Shown here: positions 43,901 through 53,063 of the stretch, one piece after another
How positions within the stretch are numbered: position 1 is the stretch's first letter
How the letters are laid out: every line of letters begins with the position of its first letter
Source of the DNA: Nocardiopsis gilva YIM 90087
Lineage (GTDB): Bacteria; Actinomycetota; Actinomycetes; Streptosporangiales; Streptosporangiaceae
Assembly (NCBI RefSeq): GCF_002263495.1
Contig: NZ_CP022753.1
Coordinates: forward strand, 6,068,312-6,132,311
Direction: 5' to 3'
Length of the DNA: 64,000 nucleotides
The notes under the pieces: generated by a model
Database searches by the model: none
The model's input: the letters and a program-made list of their open reading frames with translations, nothing else
Told to the model about the DNA's origin: nothing
Translations under genes and position numbers: made by a program

Positions 43901-44140
43901 GGCGTCACCGGCATCGAAGAGACCGCGGTACGCGCCCTGGCCAAACTCAAACAGGTCCTCCCCGACCGTCTACGCCGCCAGGTCGCCACCGCCCCCGTCC
44001 CGCTCCCCTGGAACGTGGGCCCCGCGCCGACCCCTCCACCCTCGCCACTCTGGCCGCCGCCTGCCGAGACCACGAGATCGTCGCGTTCGACTACGAGACC
44101 GGGGCGGCTCCACGGGACGAGCGCTCCTGTACCGTCGAGC
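43901..44140 (+). pseudogene. WYL-domain (YafY-type) regulator fragment, frameshifted
   Basis: The frame from 43901 reads GVTGIEETAVRALAKLKQVL and PDRLRRQVATAPVPLPWN, typical of the linker between HTH and WYL domains. It continues in another frame from about 44015 as DPSTLATLAAACRDHEIVAF and DYETGAAPRDERS, the start of a WYL domain. HTH and most of the WYL domain are missing. Confidence 0.7.
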
Positions 44141-44231
44141 TCTCCGGCAACGACCCGCCACCCCTACTGAGCGCTCCTCCGTCAGCCCGCACCTGCGCTC
44201 ACGGCTCGGGCAGATGCCACGAGCGGGCGGA

Positions 44232-44555
44232 TCACTTGGGCGGAAGCCCGGCGGTGATCTCCATGGCAAACCGCAGCCAGAAGTCCAGGACGTCATCGTC
44301 GAGGGTTTCCTCATCGATCACCACCCAGCTCTTCTGCTCCTTGCCGCGGAACACATAGGGCCGGGCGCCGGTCTTGGCGAGGGCCTCGTCCATGCCCTCA
44401 GGCCCGACGCGCACCATCAGACCTTCCTCATAGATGCAGGCCAGCGTGTTCCCCTGGAAGAGGAAGATGATCGCGCCGAACATCTTCTTCGCGGTCACCC
44501 CGTCGGCTTCCAGCCGTTCCCAGGCCCGATCCGCCAGCACCTCGTCGTATGCCAT
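44232..44555 (-). CDS. TfoX N-terminal domain protein
   Basis: 107 residues. KKMFGAIIFLFQGNTLACIYEEGLMVRVG in successive parts matches the TfoX/Sxy N-terminal fold (MFGG...F.N.G.M.A). C-terminus helical (DVLDFWLRFAMEITAGLPPK). In gammaproteobacteria TfoX regulates competence; single-domain actinobacterial members have no known role. Confidence 0.85.
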   Translation of the reverse strand: MAYDEVLADRAWERLEADGVTAKKMFGAIIFLFQGNTLACIYEEGLMVRVGPEGMDEALAKTGARPYVFRGKEQKSWVVIDEETLDDDVLDFWLRFAMEITAGLPPK

Positions 44556-44925
44556 AGCGGCACATTCACCAGCTCCCGCGACACCCCCCGTATGCCACGC
44601 CAGGCGTCGGCGGCAGCCCGGCTCGGTCCCTGCTCGGCTGCGCGACGATCCTGCCCGGCGTCTTCACCTGCATGAACCCGGGCACGGACACGTCTCCGGC
44701 GGACTGGGCACGCCTGGCCAAGTCCGTCCGCCCCGGCACCGGCCCCGAGGACTGCGGCCGGACCGGACCGAACTCCCTCGACTCCAAGCGAAGATTGTTA
44801 GCCCACTGACAGTCCACAAATCCGGTCCGAGCGAGATCCGCGAGAGTGCGGGAAAATGGGGGGAGACAGGCGGGATCCGGCGACTCCAGAGAACCGCCGA
44901 GTGTCAACAGCCAGGAGCCGAGACC
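44556..44925. other. Intergenic region without a recognised gene
   Basis: About 370 bp. One plus-strand frame (roughly 44630-44810) has good codon bias (TILPGVFTCMNPGTDTSPAD) but no start and no recognised family; it may be a gene remnant. Confidence 0.4.
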
Positions 44926-45666
44926 ATGCAGGAAACCGGTCCCGAATCTGACCCGGCCGCGTACAACTACGCGCACTTCAGCCTCGCGCACCGCACCATG
45001 GACATGCTGGGCGGAGTCCGCGTCGGTGATCCCCTCCCGGACTTCACGGCGACGCGACTGGACGGCGCGGAGGTCCGCGCGCGGGACTACCTCGGCACGC
45101 CCATAGTGCTGGAGACCGGCAGCGTCACCTGCCCCATGTACGTGGGACGGGTCCAGCCGATGAACGCGCTGGCGTACCGCTATCCCGAGGCAGAGTTCCT
45201 CGTCCTGTACACCCGCGAAGCCCACCCCGGCGCGCGGATCGGGGCGCACCGCACGGCGGCGCAGAAGGCCGCGGGCGCACGCGTCGTCGCCGAGCACGAC
45301 CGGGAAAGCCGCACCATCCTCATCGACGACCTCCAGGGCTCCGCCCACCGCCAGCTGGGGGCGATGCCCAACACGGTGCACGTGATCGCCCCTGACGGCA
45401 CCATCGCCTACCGGTCCATCTGGAACGATCCGGAGACCGTCGAGCAGGTGGTGCGCGACCTGCTGCGGGGCAAGGCACCAGCGCAGCATCCAGCCCGGTT
45501 CCGGCCAGCAGGTCTGCCCACACTGCTCCGCGTGCTGCGCAGGGCGGGCCGAGGAGCATTGCGCGACTTCGCCAAGGAGGCCCCGAAGATCGCCTGGCTG
45601 CACCTCCGACCGTCCCGTTCGGGCCAGGCCCTGTTCCGTTGGCCCAAGCGGAAGGGGAAGCCCTGA
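44926..45666 (+). CDS. Deiodinase-like thioredoxin-fold protein
   Basis: 246 residues from ATG 44926, AGGAG about 9 nt upstream. Thioredoxin fold with VGDPLPDFTATRLDG, then ETGSVTCPMYVGRVQPMNAL: the S-x-T-C-P-x-Y/F segment occupies the place of the Sec-containing site of iodothyronine deiodinases, with Cys instead of Sec, and YPEAEFLVLYTREAHPG is the following family block. The C-terminal ~60 residues are basic. Bacterial members are probably redox enzymes of unknown substrate. The stop codon lies inside a terminator stem. Confidence 0.82.
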   Translation: MQETGPESDPAAYNYAHFSLAHRTMDMLGGVRVGDPLPDFTATRLDGAEVRARDYLGTPIVLETGSVTCPMYVGRVQPMNALAYRYPEAEFLVLYTREAHPGARIGAHRTAAQKAAGARVVAEHDRESRTILIDDLQGSAHRQLGAMPNTVHVIAPDGTIAYRSIWNDPETVEQVVRDLLRGKAPAQHPARFRPAGLPTLLRVLRRAGRGALRDFAKEAPKIAWLHLRPSRSGQALFRWPKRKGKP

Positions 45667-45684
45667 CGGCACTGCCGTCAGGGC
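45660..45684. terminator. Bidirectional terminator overlapping a stop codon
   Basis: GCCCTGACGGC-act-GCCGTCAGGGC, a perfect 11-bp stem. The TGA of the deiodinase-like gene (45664-45666) is within the left arm. It separates converging genes. Confidence 0.75.
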
Positions 45685-45710
45685 CGAAGCGCACGTTCAA
45701 TGCCGCCGCA

Positions 45711-46529
45711 TCACGCGATGTCGTCAAGTACCGGAAGGTAGCCGTCGGAGTGGCCTTCGGCCGTCGGGTGGTAGGAGTCACCAACGGGAATGGTCATGCC
45801 GTGGATCCAAGGGTCGTCGGAACAGATCTCGTGGCCGGTGAAGGCGGAGCGGACGTCGCCGAAGGAAAAGCCGTGGTCGGCGGCGCGCTTGCCGGTGACG
45901 TCGTTGAGTTCGTCGAGGGCACTGTTGACCTCAGCCCGCGATTCTTCGCTTAGGCCCCCTGCAGGACAGGTGCCGCCCAGCTCGTAGATCCGGGGATAGC
46001 CCAGGACGACCACGCTGGCACTGCGCGCCTCCCCGCGGATGGCCGTATACACATCATCAAGCCGGCCGGGCAGGGTCTCGTTGATGTAGGCGCGTGCCTC
46101 GGCGGCCCGGTCCCTGCAGGCGCTCTCGGTCTGCAGGACGCACGTCACCAGGACTTCGCTCATCCCCGCGTCGTTGGCGCCCGCGGTGATGCTCACCAGC
46201 TCGGTGCCGCGACCGAGCGGGCCGACCTGAGAGTCGGTGACGTCGGAGGTGGTGGCTCCCGCACAGGCGGTGAAGTCGAACGAGGACGGGGCATAGGTGT
46301 CTGCCCACAGCTGGGGATAGGCGCGAGTGCTGCGTTGGCAGTCTCCGCTGCGGGAATCGTAGGAGCCGGCCCCGACCCCCGATGCGTAGGAGTCGCCAAG
46401 AGCGACATAGCCGCCGACTGGCGCAGCGGCTACCGACGGCGGCGTGGCCAGCCCACCGGCTGCGCACAGCGCTACGGCGGCAAGCAGCACGCGGCCACGC
46501 CGCGCACTGGTGACAGACTCGGTCGCCAT
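45711..46529 (-). CDS. Secreted SGNH/GDSL hydrolase (lipase/esterase)
   Basis: 272 residues from ATG 46529 with AGGAGG upstream. Signal peptide about 1-36 (RRGRVLLAAVALCAAGGLA, cleavage after SVAAA). Block I VALGDSYASG with nucleophile Ser47, oxyanion blocks FTACAGATTSD and ITAGAND, and the C-terminal YHPTAEGH with the catalytic His. It resembles the Streptomyces secreted lipase/esterase group with several Cys for disulphides. Confidence 0.92.
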   Translation of the reverse strand: MATESVTSARRGRVLLAAVALCAAGGLATPPSVAAAPVGGYVALGDSYASGVGAGSYDSRSGDCQRSTRAYPQLWADTYAPSSFDFTACAGATTSDVTDSQVGPLGRGTELVSITAGANDAGMSEVLVTCVLQTESACRDRAAEARAYINETLPGRLDDVYTAIRGEARSASVVVLGYPRIYELGGTCPAGGLSEESRAEVNSALDELNDVTGKRAADHGFSFGDVRSAFTGHEICSDDPWIHGMTIPVGDSYHPTAEGHSDGYLPVLDDIA

Positions 46530-46942
46530 GGTGAAACCTCCTGCGTTTCGGGGGGCGGGCAGGCACGAAGCGGCCGCGAAGGGGAAGCCTCGTCGGCAGC
46601 TCGATATGATCACGTCCGACATCGCAGGGCAATCGATCTTGCACGAAAAGTAACTATCGTCGAGGCCAGATGAGGCTGCCCCACCAACCGGGGCCGACCG
46701 AGACATCAGGAAAACCCGCCGTGATAGCCCGCGATCGCCCGCGGCTCCGCCTCTCGCGAGCCCAGTCGAGCCACTGAGGTCGCGCAGAGGCCAGGATGCC
46801 TACTGAACCGTCAACCGACGCCACCTCGACTGCCCGCGACACGGCGACATCGACGATGTCCGTCTTTCCCCGAAAACCGGTAACGGTGCGCTATCGCCCA
46901 ACTACCATGAGGCTCACCTCTCCTCGCTGAAGGGACGGCGGG
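46530..46942. other. Intergenic region between divergent secreted-protein genes
   Basis: About 410 bp holding both promoters. A minus-strand stretch at 46790-46850 reads AVEVASVDGSVGILAS, faintly like a DUF397 core, but without the rest of the domain. Nothing else recognised. Confidence 0.4.
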
Positions 46943-47497
46943 ATGGTGACTCAGCCGACGAAGGCACGGACAGCTCTCGCTAGGTACGGCGGCGCGGTCG
47001 TCATCGCCGTGGCGGCAACAACTTCGGTAAACGCACCGGCCCAGGCTGCGCCGCTGGACCTCACCTGCACCGGAAATATAGAGCACGTCTTCGACGAGCC
47101 TCTGAGCGCAGGCGGCAGCAGCAACGGCACCACCCAAGGCAGTCTGGTCAACTGCCTATCCCCGAACGGTAGTTGGCCCGCCCTCAACAGCGCGAAAATC
47201 ACCTCCAGCTTCCGAGCGAAAAGCGCCCCCGATGCCAATCCGTGCAGCCTTCAGTTGACGCTCAGCAGGGTCGCTGGCACATTCACCTGGAATACTGGGG
47301 AGGTCAGCGACTACGTCGGAAGTGTCAATACCGATCCGAGGCAGGGCGTCGTCGAGATCAACTTCAAGGTCAAGAACGGACCGCTGTCCGGTGACACCGG
47401 AACGGTCGCCCCCGTTGTGGCGCGGACTAATGCCGACTGCCTAACAGTCGGTCTCAGGACACTCGACCTCGAAGCGTTCCAGATCGTATTCCAGTGA
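46943..47497 (+). CDS. Secreted hypothetical protein
   Basis: 184 residues, ATG 46943 with AAGGGACGGG upstream. Signal peptide about 1-36 (YGGAVVIAVAATTSVNAPAQA). The mature part is beta-rich, with Cys in LTCTGN, VNCLSPN, NPCSLQL and ADCLTV, giving two likely disulphides. Similar exported proteins occur in Streptomyces; function unknown. Confidence 0.75.
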   Translation: MVTQPTKARTALARYGGAVVIAVAATTSVNAPAQAAPLDLTCTGNIEHVFDEPLSAGGSSNGTTQGSLVNCLSPNGSWPALNSAKITSSFRAKSAPDANPCSLQLTLSRVAGTFTWNTGEVSDYVGSVNTDPRQGVVEINFKVKNGPLSGDTGTVAPVVARTNADCLTVGLRTLDLEAFQIVFQ

Positions 47498-48004
47498 CAC
47501 TCCTGCGGAATGACCTTGTGGCCAGGCTGGCTGGTCGCGGGGCGCCTGGAGCCTCTATCGTTGATCTCGTCCGTCGCGAGCAGCAAGAATGCCCCGTTCA
47601 TCGTAGAAATTGAGTTTCGGTCCCACGATCAGGCAACGGTCTTGTTTTGCCTCAGGGCTCGGCGGATTACTGGACGGTGGCATATTCCCGCCACTGACCG
47701 ACGCTTATGACAGGACCCCGCGGGTAAATGTCGACGACCAGGCGCGCATCCAGGGGAACTCACCAGCCTCGGGTATTCAGCGGAAGGCCCCCTCACCTCG
47801 GTCCGCGACACCTGGTATTGGGAACACGGGCACCGTGAATTCACGGCCAGAGAATTCACCGTCTTCGTCTTCGCGGCACTAGCGAGACAAGGAGCAACCC
47901 AGCGGCTACCGGTCGTTCCATCGGACCGATGCGCATGGGCGGTCCCCAGGGCGGGTGAGTGTCATGCTCACCTGTGAGGCGTGTGCGCTGTTACCTTGCC
48001 GATC
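47498..48004. other. Intergenic region with possible DUF397 debris
   Basis: About 500 bp. One plus-strand frame at 47760-47890 reads LTSVRDTWYWEHGHREFTAREF and TVFVFAALARQ in sequence, reminiscent of a DUF397 second half (VRDS...EWxAF), but without a start codon. The end carries a TACCTT box (47992-47997), the probable -10 of ltrA. Confidence 0.4.
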
Positions 48005-49183
48005 ATGAGCATCGGTGTGGGCAGCGTCCCAGTCCTCCGTCCGCGCAAGAAGGGGGAGGTCCCCGAGGTGGGGGCCATTGAGCTCTTCTTCGATCTGGTC
48101 TACGTGTTCACGGTGGTGCAGATATCGCACTTCCTCCTCGGCCACCTGACCTTGATCGGCATCGCGCAGAGCGCGGTGCTGTTCCTCGCGGTCTGGTGGG
48201 GGTGGAACTACACCGCGTGGGCGATGAACTGGATCAACCCGCAGAGCGTCGCCGTGCGCCTGCTGACCGCCCTGCTGATGCTCTGCGGACTCGGGATGGC
48301 GATCGCGCTCCCCCACGCATTCACCGACGAGGGCCCGCTGTTCGCGCTGTCCTACGTGGTCCTCCAGCTCGTGCGCAGCTCCTTCATGGTGTGGGCCTGC
48401 CGGGGCTCGGTGCTGTCCCGCAACTACGCGCACCTGCTGTCCTGGAGCGCGGTGGCCAGCGTCGTCTGGGTCATTGGTGCATTCGCTCCGGAGGAGATGC
48501 GGCTGCCCCTGTGGGTGCTCGCGCTGCTGATCGACTACGCGGCCCCGCTGCTGAACTTCTACATCCCGGGCCGCGGCGGCACACCCATGAGTACCTGGCC
48601 GCTGCACCGCGAGCACCTGGCCGAGCGCAACCGGCTGGTGTTCATCATCGCCCTGGGCGAATCCATCCTGATCATGGGCTTCACGCTGGAGGAGGTCGAG
48701 CTCACCGCACCGGTCGTCATGGCGACACTGCTCGGCTTCGCGGGCCTGGTACTGCTCTGGTGGAACTACTTCGGCCTGCGGATCGAAGAGGAAGTCGAGC
48801 AGGACCCCGAGGGCGAGCGGCAGACCGCCATCGCCCGCTCGGCGTTCGCCTACGCCCACGCGGTGATGATCGCCGGGGCGATCGTGGTGGCGGTCTCCAT
48901 CGAGCAGGTCACCTTCCACCCCACGGGCCACACCGAGACCCCCGTGGCCTGGTGCCTGGTCGGCGGCCCGATCCTCTACCTCCTGGGCAACCTGCTGTAC
49001 ATCCACGCGATCGCAGGCGTCGTCGCCCTGTCGCGGATCGTGGTGATCGCCGTGCTCGCGGCCCTCGGCATCGCCGCTGTCACAACCCACGCCTTCCCCC
49101 CGCTGGTCCTGGCCGGGGCAGTGACCCTGTGCATGCTCGCCCTCGCCCTCTTCGGCTCCCGCATCGGCGCGCGCCGCTCCTGA
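48005..49183 (+). CDS. ltrA: Low temperature requirement protein A
   Basis: 392 residues from ATG 48005; a TACCTT box ends 7 nt upstream, so the transcript is probably leaderless. About 11 helices. Family hallmarks: VGAIELFFDLVYVFTVVQIS near the N-terminus, WWGWNYTAWAMNW, and ERNRLVFIIALGESILIMG in the middle. LtrA was named from Listeria growth in the cold; biochemical role unknown. Confidence 0.92.
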   Translation: MSIGVGSVPVLRPRKKGEVPEVGAIELFFDLVYVFTVVQISHFLLGHLTLIGIAQSAVLFLAVWWGWNYTAWAMNWINPQSVAVRLLTALLMLCGLGMAIALPHAFTDEGPLFALSYVVLQLVRSSFMVWACRGSVLSRNYAHLLSWSAVASVVWVIGAFAPEEMRLPLWVLALLIDYAAPLLNFYIPGRGGTPMSTWPLHREHLAERNRLVFIIALGESILIMGFTLEEVELTAPVVMATLLGFAGLVLLWWNYFGLRIEEEVEQDPEGERQTAIARSAFAYAHAVMIAGAIVVAVSIEQVTFHPTGHTETPVAWCLVGGPILYLLGNLLYIHAIAGVVALSRIVVIAVLAALGIAAVTTHAFPPLVLAGAVTLCMLALALFGSRIGARRS

Positions 49184-49348
49184 CGGGTTCAGCTTGGAGA
49201 ACGGCGAGCGTCCACGAGTGCCGCCAGGCGCGAGCCGACCTGCCGTCGCTCCCGCCGACCACTGAGACCTCAGGAAATTCGCGACTAGGCCAGAATGATG
49301 TGGCCGCAGATTCCACCACACGCCACCGACAACCGACGCACAAAAAAC

Positions 49349-49382
49349 TGCCCCGTGACCTGAAATCCCAGATTACGGGGCA
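49349..49382. terminator. Diverged copy of the tRNA-Phe terminator
   Basis: TGCCCCGT (49349-49356) and ACGGGGCA (49375-49382) form a stem that aligns with the intact terminator at 55581-55626. It is followed by a tRNA-Phe 3' half, as in the intact locus. Confidence 0.7.
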
Positions 49383-49403
49383 GCTTTCATGCTTAAGAAG
49401 GTT

Positions 49404-49449
49404 TGGCCAGGAGCGGGGTCGAACCGCCAACCTTCCGCTTTTCAGGCGG
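49404..49449 (-). pseudogene. 3' half of tRNA-Phe (att-like duplication)
   Basis: 46 nt covering anticodon arm, variable loop, T arm and 3' acceptor strand of tRNA-Phe (GAA), identical at 44 of 46 positions to 55643-55688. The 5' half is absent: similarity stops at the 5' side of the anticodon stem. Confidence 0.85.
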
Positions 49450-49618
49450 CCTGAACTCCCTCAACTTACCCCGTTGACCTGCATAAACACGAGAACCAAT
49501 CACAATCAGAAGAAACTTGGTCGTGTATTTGCCGCACAGGCATGAATCGGGGCCGCAAGCGGGTCTGCCCCACCCCGTAACTGCAGTCAGCGCGGCTGTG
49601 ATTCTCGGAACCTGCGTC

Positions 49619-50773
49619 TCAGTCAAACACGTGGGGCCGAACCGGAGCGATGTACTCGGCGACGCCGAAATTGTGATGGACGGTTTCCGGCGGTTCGTCG
49701 GTGGACGGATCGATATGGGCCGAAGGTGGACACGTGGCCTCAGAGCGGACAGTCGCCTCTGCAACGACTGAGCCGGTCGCGACCTCGTACAGCGTGACCG
49801 GCTCGGCGATCACTTCCAAACTCGCCATGAACTGCGTTCCCTCCTTGAGATTGTGCGAGCCATGGCTGACGATGTAGGGGCACGCGGTCTCGGTCATGGT
49901 CGTCTCGCGCTCGACGCTATCGGCACATGCGACGAGTTGGATATCCCCGGGATCGGCCTCCCCTGGCCACCATTCGCTGGACAGCTCCTCATGCCACGAG
50001 GCAGGGTGCAATCTGTCGTCCCAGCCGTCCTTTGTGCTGCCACGGCGGAAGATCTGTGTGGGATGCGGGCCGTCGCCCGTGTAGCGGGCAGCGTTGGCGA
50101 AGTGCTCACCCTCGCAGACCCGACTCAGGTCGGTATCCGGTCCCAGCACGCTCAGTTCGGCCTCGTCGGCGGGCACCGTCGGCTTGAAGTCCACGCGCTG
50201 GACCACCGTTTTCAAGAACTCGGCGCCATCGACCTCCTCCGGTGCCAGCAGCACCAGGTCCACGTCCCAGTTGCCCAGCCGGACGACGAGGCGGCTGGCG
50301 AGTCGACGGCTGCGCTGCGGCGTCTCATCGACATAGGCATCCAGTCCATGAAAGAACTCTTTCCTCCACGAGCCCGATGCTCGCGGCCATTTGTCGTCCT
50401 TGGCCAGATCGAAGATGTGCTCCATGCGGACTGTGAGGCTCAGCGGTTCGACGCTGTTGGCGTCGTCCCCCGCGGCGGAGAGCTGCCACTCCTGCTCCAG
50501 AAGCCCACCGGGTTCTGAGGGGCCGTCCTCACCGTCGACCAGCTCCCATTCTTCTGGCAGGGAGAAAGTCACGGTGGAATCGAGTTGCGGCAGCTCGCCC
50601 TCGACCCAAGGCGGGGACTCAACGACGTCCGGGAGTTCGATCTGCGGGGCAGCGTTCTGTTCGACGCTAGCCGTGCACGCCACGCAGCCGAACACTGCGG
50701 TGACCCCTGCCACGGCGGAATGGAGGCTGCGGATCCGGGGGCGGTTCGGAGGTTTGACCACCTGATCGCTCAC
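49619..50773 (-). CDS. Hypothetical lipoprotein-like exported protein
   Basis: 384 residues. A short hydrophobic stretch (SAVAGVTAVFGCVACTASVE) near residue 18-37 could be a signal peptide with a lipobox-like Cys. The remainder is soluble and acidic, with WRKEFFHGLDAYVDE, a Cys pair region (LSRVCEGEHFANAARY) and a C-terminal DUF-like tail. No family recognised. It is the first gene inside the tRNA-Phe-bounded segment. Confidence 0.6.
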   Translation of the reverse strand: MSDQVVKPPNRPRIRSLHSAVAGVTAVFGCVACTASVEQNAAPQIELPDVVESPPWVEGELPQLDSTVTFSLPEEWELVDGEDGPSEPGGLLEQEWQLSAAGDDANSVEPLSLTVRMEHIFDLAKDDKWPRASGSWRKEFFHGLDAYVDETPQRSRRLASRLVVRLGNWDVDLVLLAPEEVDGAEFLKTVVQRVDFKPTVPADEAELSVLGPDTDLSRVCEGEHFANAARYTGDGPHPTQIFRRGSTKDGWDDRLHPASWHEELSSEWWPGEADPGDIQLVACADSVERETTMTETACPYIVSHGSHNLKEGTQFMASLEVIAEPVTLYEVATGSVVAEATVRSEATCPPSAHIDPSTDEPPETVHHNFGVAEYIAPVRPHVFD

Positions 50774-51051
50774 CTGGGAAGGTTACCGACGCCGTTCGCC
50801 CCGTGTCCGGCGAAACGTCAACCTCACACGCTGACCAGACCGAATACCGACTACTCGATCACCGGCCTCCTACAGGTACAAAGCGGGAGCACAGTCGCAC
50901 AACGCGGCCCCGGCGCTCCTCGCCGACGTGAACTGAAGGTACCGATCTTGATATTGAAGATCACGCTGCCCGCTGCAGGGGGCGGAGAGAAGGCCACCGA
51001 GGCGTGAAGCTCGTTCCTGCGATCCGTTCCAGCTGCTTGGGGTCAATCAGT

Positions 51052-51310
51052 CAGACGCAGCGGTAGCGGGTTGACACGAGGCCACGTTTACGCCAGCCAC
51101 GCAGGATTCGCTCTACAGTCTCTCGCGACGTTCCTATCCAGGTAGCAAGCTCGACTTGAGTGACCGACAACTCTGCTTCGGCAAGTCCTTTCCTATCAGG
51201 GGGCGCACCGTGAGCAGTGCCTTTGCCAGGCGCTGATTAGCCCCAAGTTGTGTGACCTCACGGATTCGCGTCTCGGCCTCGGCAGCCCGCTCCTCAAGAT
51301 CTTGCCCCTA
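51052..51310 (-). pseudogene. Crp/Fnr-family regulator C-terminal fragment, frameshifted
   Basis: Minus strand reads LEERAAEAETRIREVTQLGA then NQRLAKALL, and after a frameshift AELSVTQVELATWIGTSRET followed by VERILRGWRKRGLVSTRYRC to a stop at 51054-51052. This is the dimer helix end and HTH of a Crp/Fnr protein; the cNMP-binding domain is missing. Confidence 0.7.
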
Positions 51311-51353
51311 GCGAAGCAGAGGGCGCTGGAATCGAGAATGCGTCCTTGCGCCA

Positions 51354-51581
51354 TCAGGCCGATGATTCGAGGCTAAAGGCACGGTATGCGTCTGCCAGAG
51401 CTTCGTCAGAGATTTCCCAGGAGTCGATCCAGGCCAGGAGCTCCTCGCGCGGGGCGCTTCCCCACTGCTCGGCACCCAGCAGCGCCTCGACGTCCTCCAC
51501 TGCGGTCAGCGCGCGTTCCGCAGCCGCTTCGGAGAGCTCACCGGCCGCCAGGCGCCGACCGAGTTCTTCGCGTGCGTCCAT
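51354..51581 (-). CDS. Small hypothetical protein
   Basis: 75 residues from ATG 51581. Acidic and helical (LGRRLAAGELSEAAAERALT...WIDSWEISDEALADAYRAF). No membrane segment. The 425 bp upstream (to the MBL gene start) hold no other recognised gene. Family not recognised. Confidence 0.4.
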   Translation of the reverse strand: MDAREELGRRLAAGELSEAAAERALTAVEDVEALLGAEQWGSAPREELLAWIDSWEISDEALADAYRAFSLESSA

Positions 51582-51943
51582 ATCCGGCGGTGTAAACGAC
51601 GCCTTCAGTCTGGCGCTGAGTGCTCTCAAGAATGGAAGAGTTGATCCGGATCTGCACTGTGGAACACTCGCTGCCCCCTTCCCTGACAGCGCCTCCACGA
51701 CCCCAACCGCAGCTCATAATGCTTCCCGACTTGGCTCACGAATCGTGACCTGGCCGGACTGCGCGTCGCTGACCTGTTTTTTCGTGGGAGAGGTCGGCGC
51801 AATTGGGGCGCTAAGCAGCCAGCAGAGCCTCGACCTTAGTTCGCTGGCGAGGTCGTCGTGCTGGGGTCCTCCGCCGCGCCGCTGTGGACCGACGAGGCGG
51901 TTGCTGCGGTGCAACCCACCGCCATGCCGATCCGCGTTAGGAC

Positions 51944-51974
51944 TTGACCTCAACTTAACTAGAAATTCTAGCCT
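51944..51974 (+). promoter_or_regulatory. MerR-like promoter of the MBL-fold gene
   Basis: TTGACC (51944-51949), a 19-bp spacer and TAGCCT (51969-51974). The long spacer and the TTGACCTCAACTTAAC start are typical of MerR-controlled promoters; a perfect palindrome CTAGAAATTCTAG (51959-51971) lies inside. Confidence 0.5.
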
Positions 51975-52007
51975 CGTCTCTGCCAGGATCACCAGGAGGG
52001 TAGCGCC

Positions 52008-52646
52008 ATGAAACAGATCCAGCCTGATCTTTGGGAGACCGAGCCGGAGTTCCCGGCTCCGGGATTGAGCACCCACGCCTATCTGTGGACCGCAACCGGT
52101 GGCAACGTGTTGTTCTATAACACGACACTGGAGCACGAGATCGACGCCATGGCCCAACTCGGCGGTGTCGCTCGCCAGTACCTGAGCCACCAGGACGAGA
52201 TCGCGCCGTCGCTGCGCACCATCAAGCAGCGGTTCGACTCGACGCTGCACTGCAGCGCGGTCGAGGCGGACCTCGTCGCGAAGACCTGCCCCGTCGACGG
52301 TGGGTTCGACGAGCGTCGTGTGGAGCTGGACGGGTTCGAGGTGATCCCCACGCCGGGGCACACACCGGGCAGCGCGAGCTTTCTGGTTCCTTCCGCGCAC
52401 GGCTTGACGTATCTGTTTACAGGTGACTCCATCCTGCGCGATGCGGAGGGCACGTGGATCGCCGGCTATATTCCTGGTTTCAGTGACCGCGACGCTCTCG
52501 TCGCCAGCCTGTCCGGCCTCGCCGACCTCGCTCCGGACATCGTGATCTCCAGCGGGTTCCTCGGTGATACGGGAGTCACCGAACTCGGCGATCGGGCCTG
52601 GGCCGACTGTGTGGATGAAGCGCTGCACTCGTTGACGGAAAGCTGA
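52008..52646 (+). CDS. Metallo-beta-lactamase-fold hydrolase with incomplete metal motif
   Basis: 212 residues, ATG 52008 with AGGAGG upstream. The fold is indicated by VIPTPGHTPGSASFLV (third metal His) and LFTGDSIL (bridging Asp). The usual THxHxDH motif is replaced by LSHQDEIAPS, keeping His-x-Asp but lacking two His. It may bind one metal or none. It lies inside the tRNA-Phe-bounded segment. Confidence 0.78.
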   Translation: MKQIQPDLWETEPEFPAPGLSTHAYLWTATGGNVLFYNTTLEHEIDAMAQLGGVARQYLSHQDEIAPSLRTIKQRFDSTLHCSAVEADLVAKTCPVDGGFDERRVELDGFEVIPTPGHTPGSASFLVPSAHGLTYLFTGDSILRDAEGTWIAGYIPGFSDRDALVASLSGLADLAPDIVISSGFLGDTGVTELGDRAWADCVDEALHSLTES

Positions 52647-53063
52647 GGTCACCACCGGGAACGGCCTCCTCGCTAGCACTGCCGAGGGGACGCCGAACAT
52701 CCGCGCCCCGACCTGCGCTATCGTCCGCCGACCCCGCCCCGGGCCTTCCCGGAGGCGACCACATCGCAATCGGCCAGGACCTCGATCGTTCGAACGTCCC
52801 GAGAGGAGTGCCCAGCGTGGAAGCCATAGGCCCGGGTGAGCCTCGTCTTGCTTAACTTCGCGGAGAACTGAGCGGACTGCGGCGTGGGTGGCCGAGCCGG
52901 GCTCTCCACGTCGGAAGCGCGTACTTGTCACACCCGCCGGTTATAACCGCCCGTGGAGCACCGCCCACCACAAACTGTGGGGCAGATGCGCGTTCGATTT
53001 CGCTCGTGGAGCTGGATCGATGGCTTCATCGCGCATCTGTCCACTGGATCGAAGGGAACCGCC
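52647..53063. other. Intergenic region without a recognised gene
   Basis: About 415 bp. Short frames are open on both strands but none has a start with a ribosome-binding site or a recognisable family. It holds the upstream region of the alpha/beta hydrolase gene. Confidence 0.4.

Noticed and set aside
46654-46860. Minus-strand stretch AVEVASVDGSVGILAS resembling a DUF397 core
   Set aside because: Only about 15 residues fit; the SSYS start and the EWxAF end are missing.
47700-47900. Plus-strand stretch resembling the second half of DUF397
   Set aside because: No start codon, weak match; kept only as a remark in the intergenic entry.
52718-52909. Minus-strand 63-codon frame before the alpha/beta hydrolase gene
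   Set aside because: No ribosome-binding site and no recognisable family; neighbouring frames are equally open.
51714-52931. A 405-codon minus-strand frame across the MBL-fold gene
   Set aside because: The plus strand encodes a coherent MBL-fold protein with an SD-led start; the minus frame has no recognisable domain.
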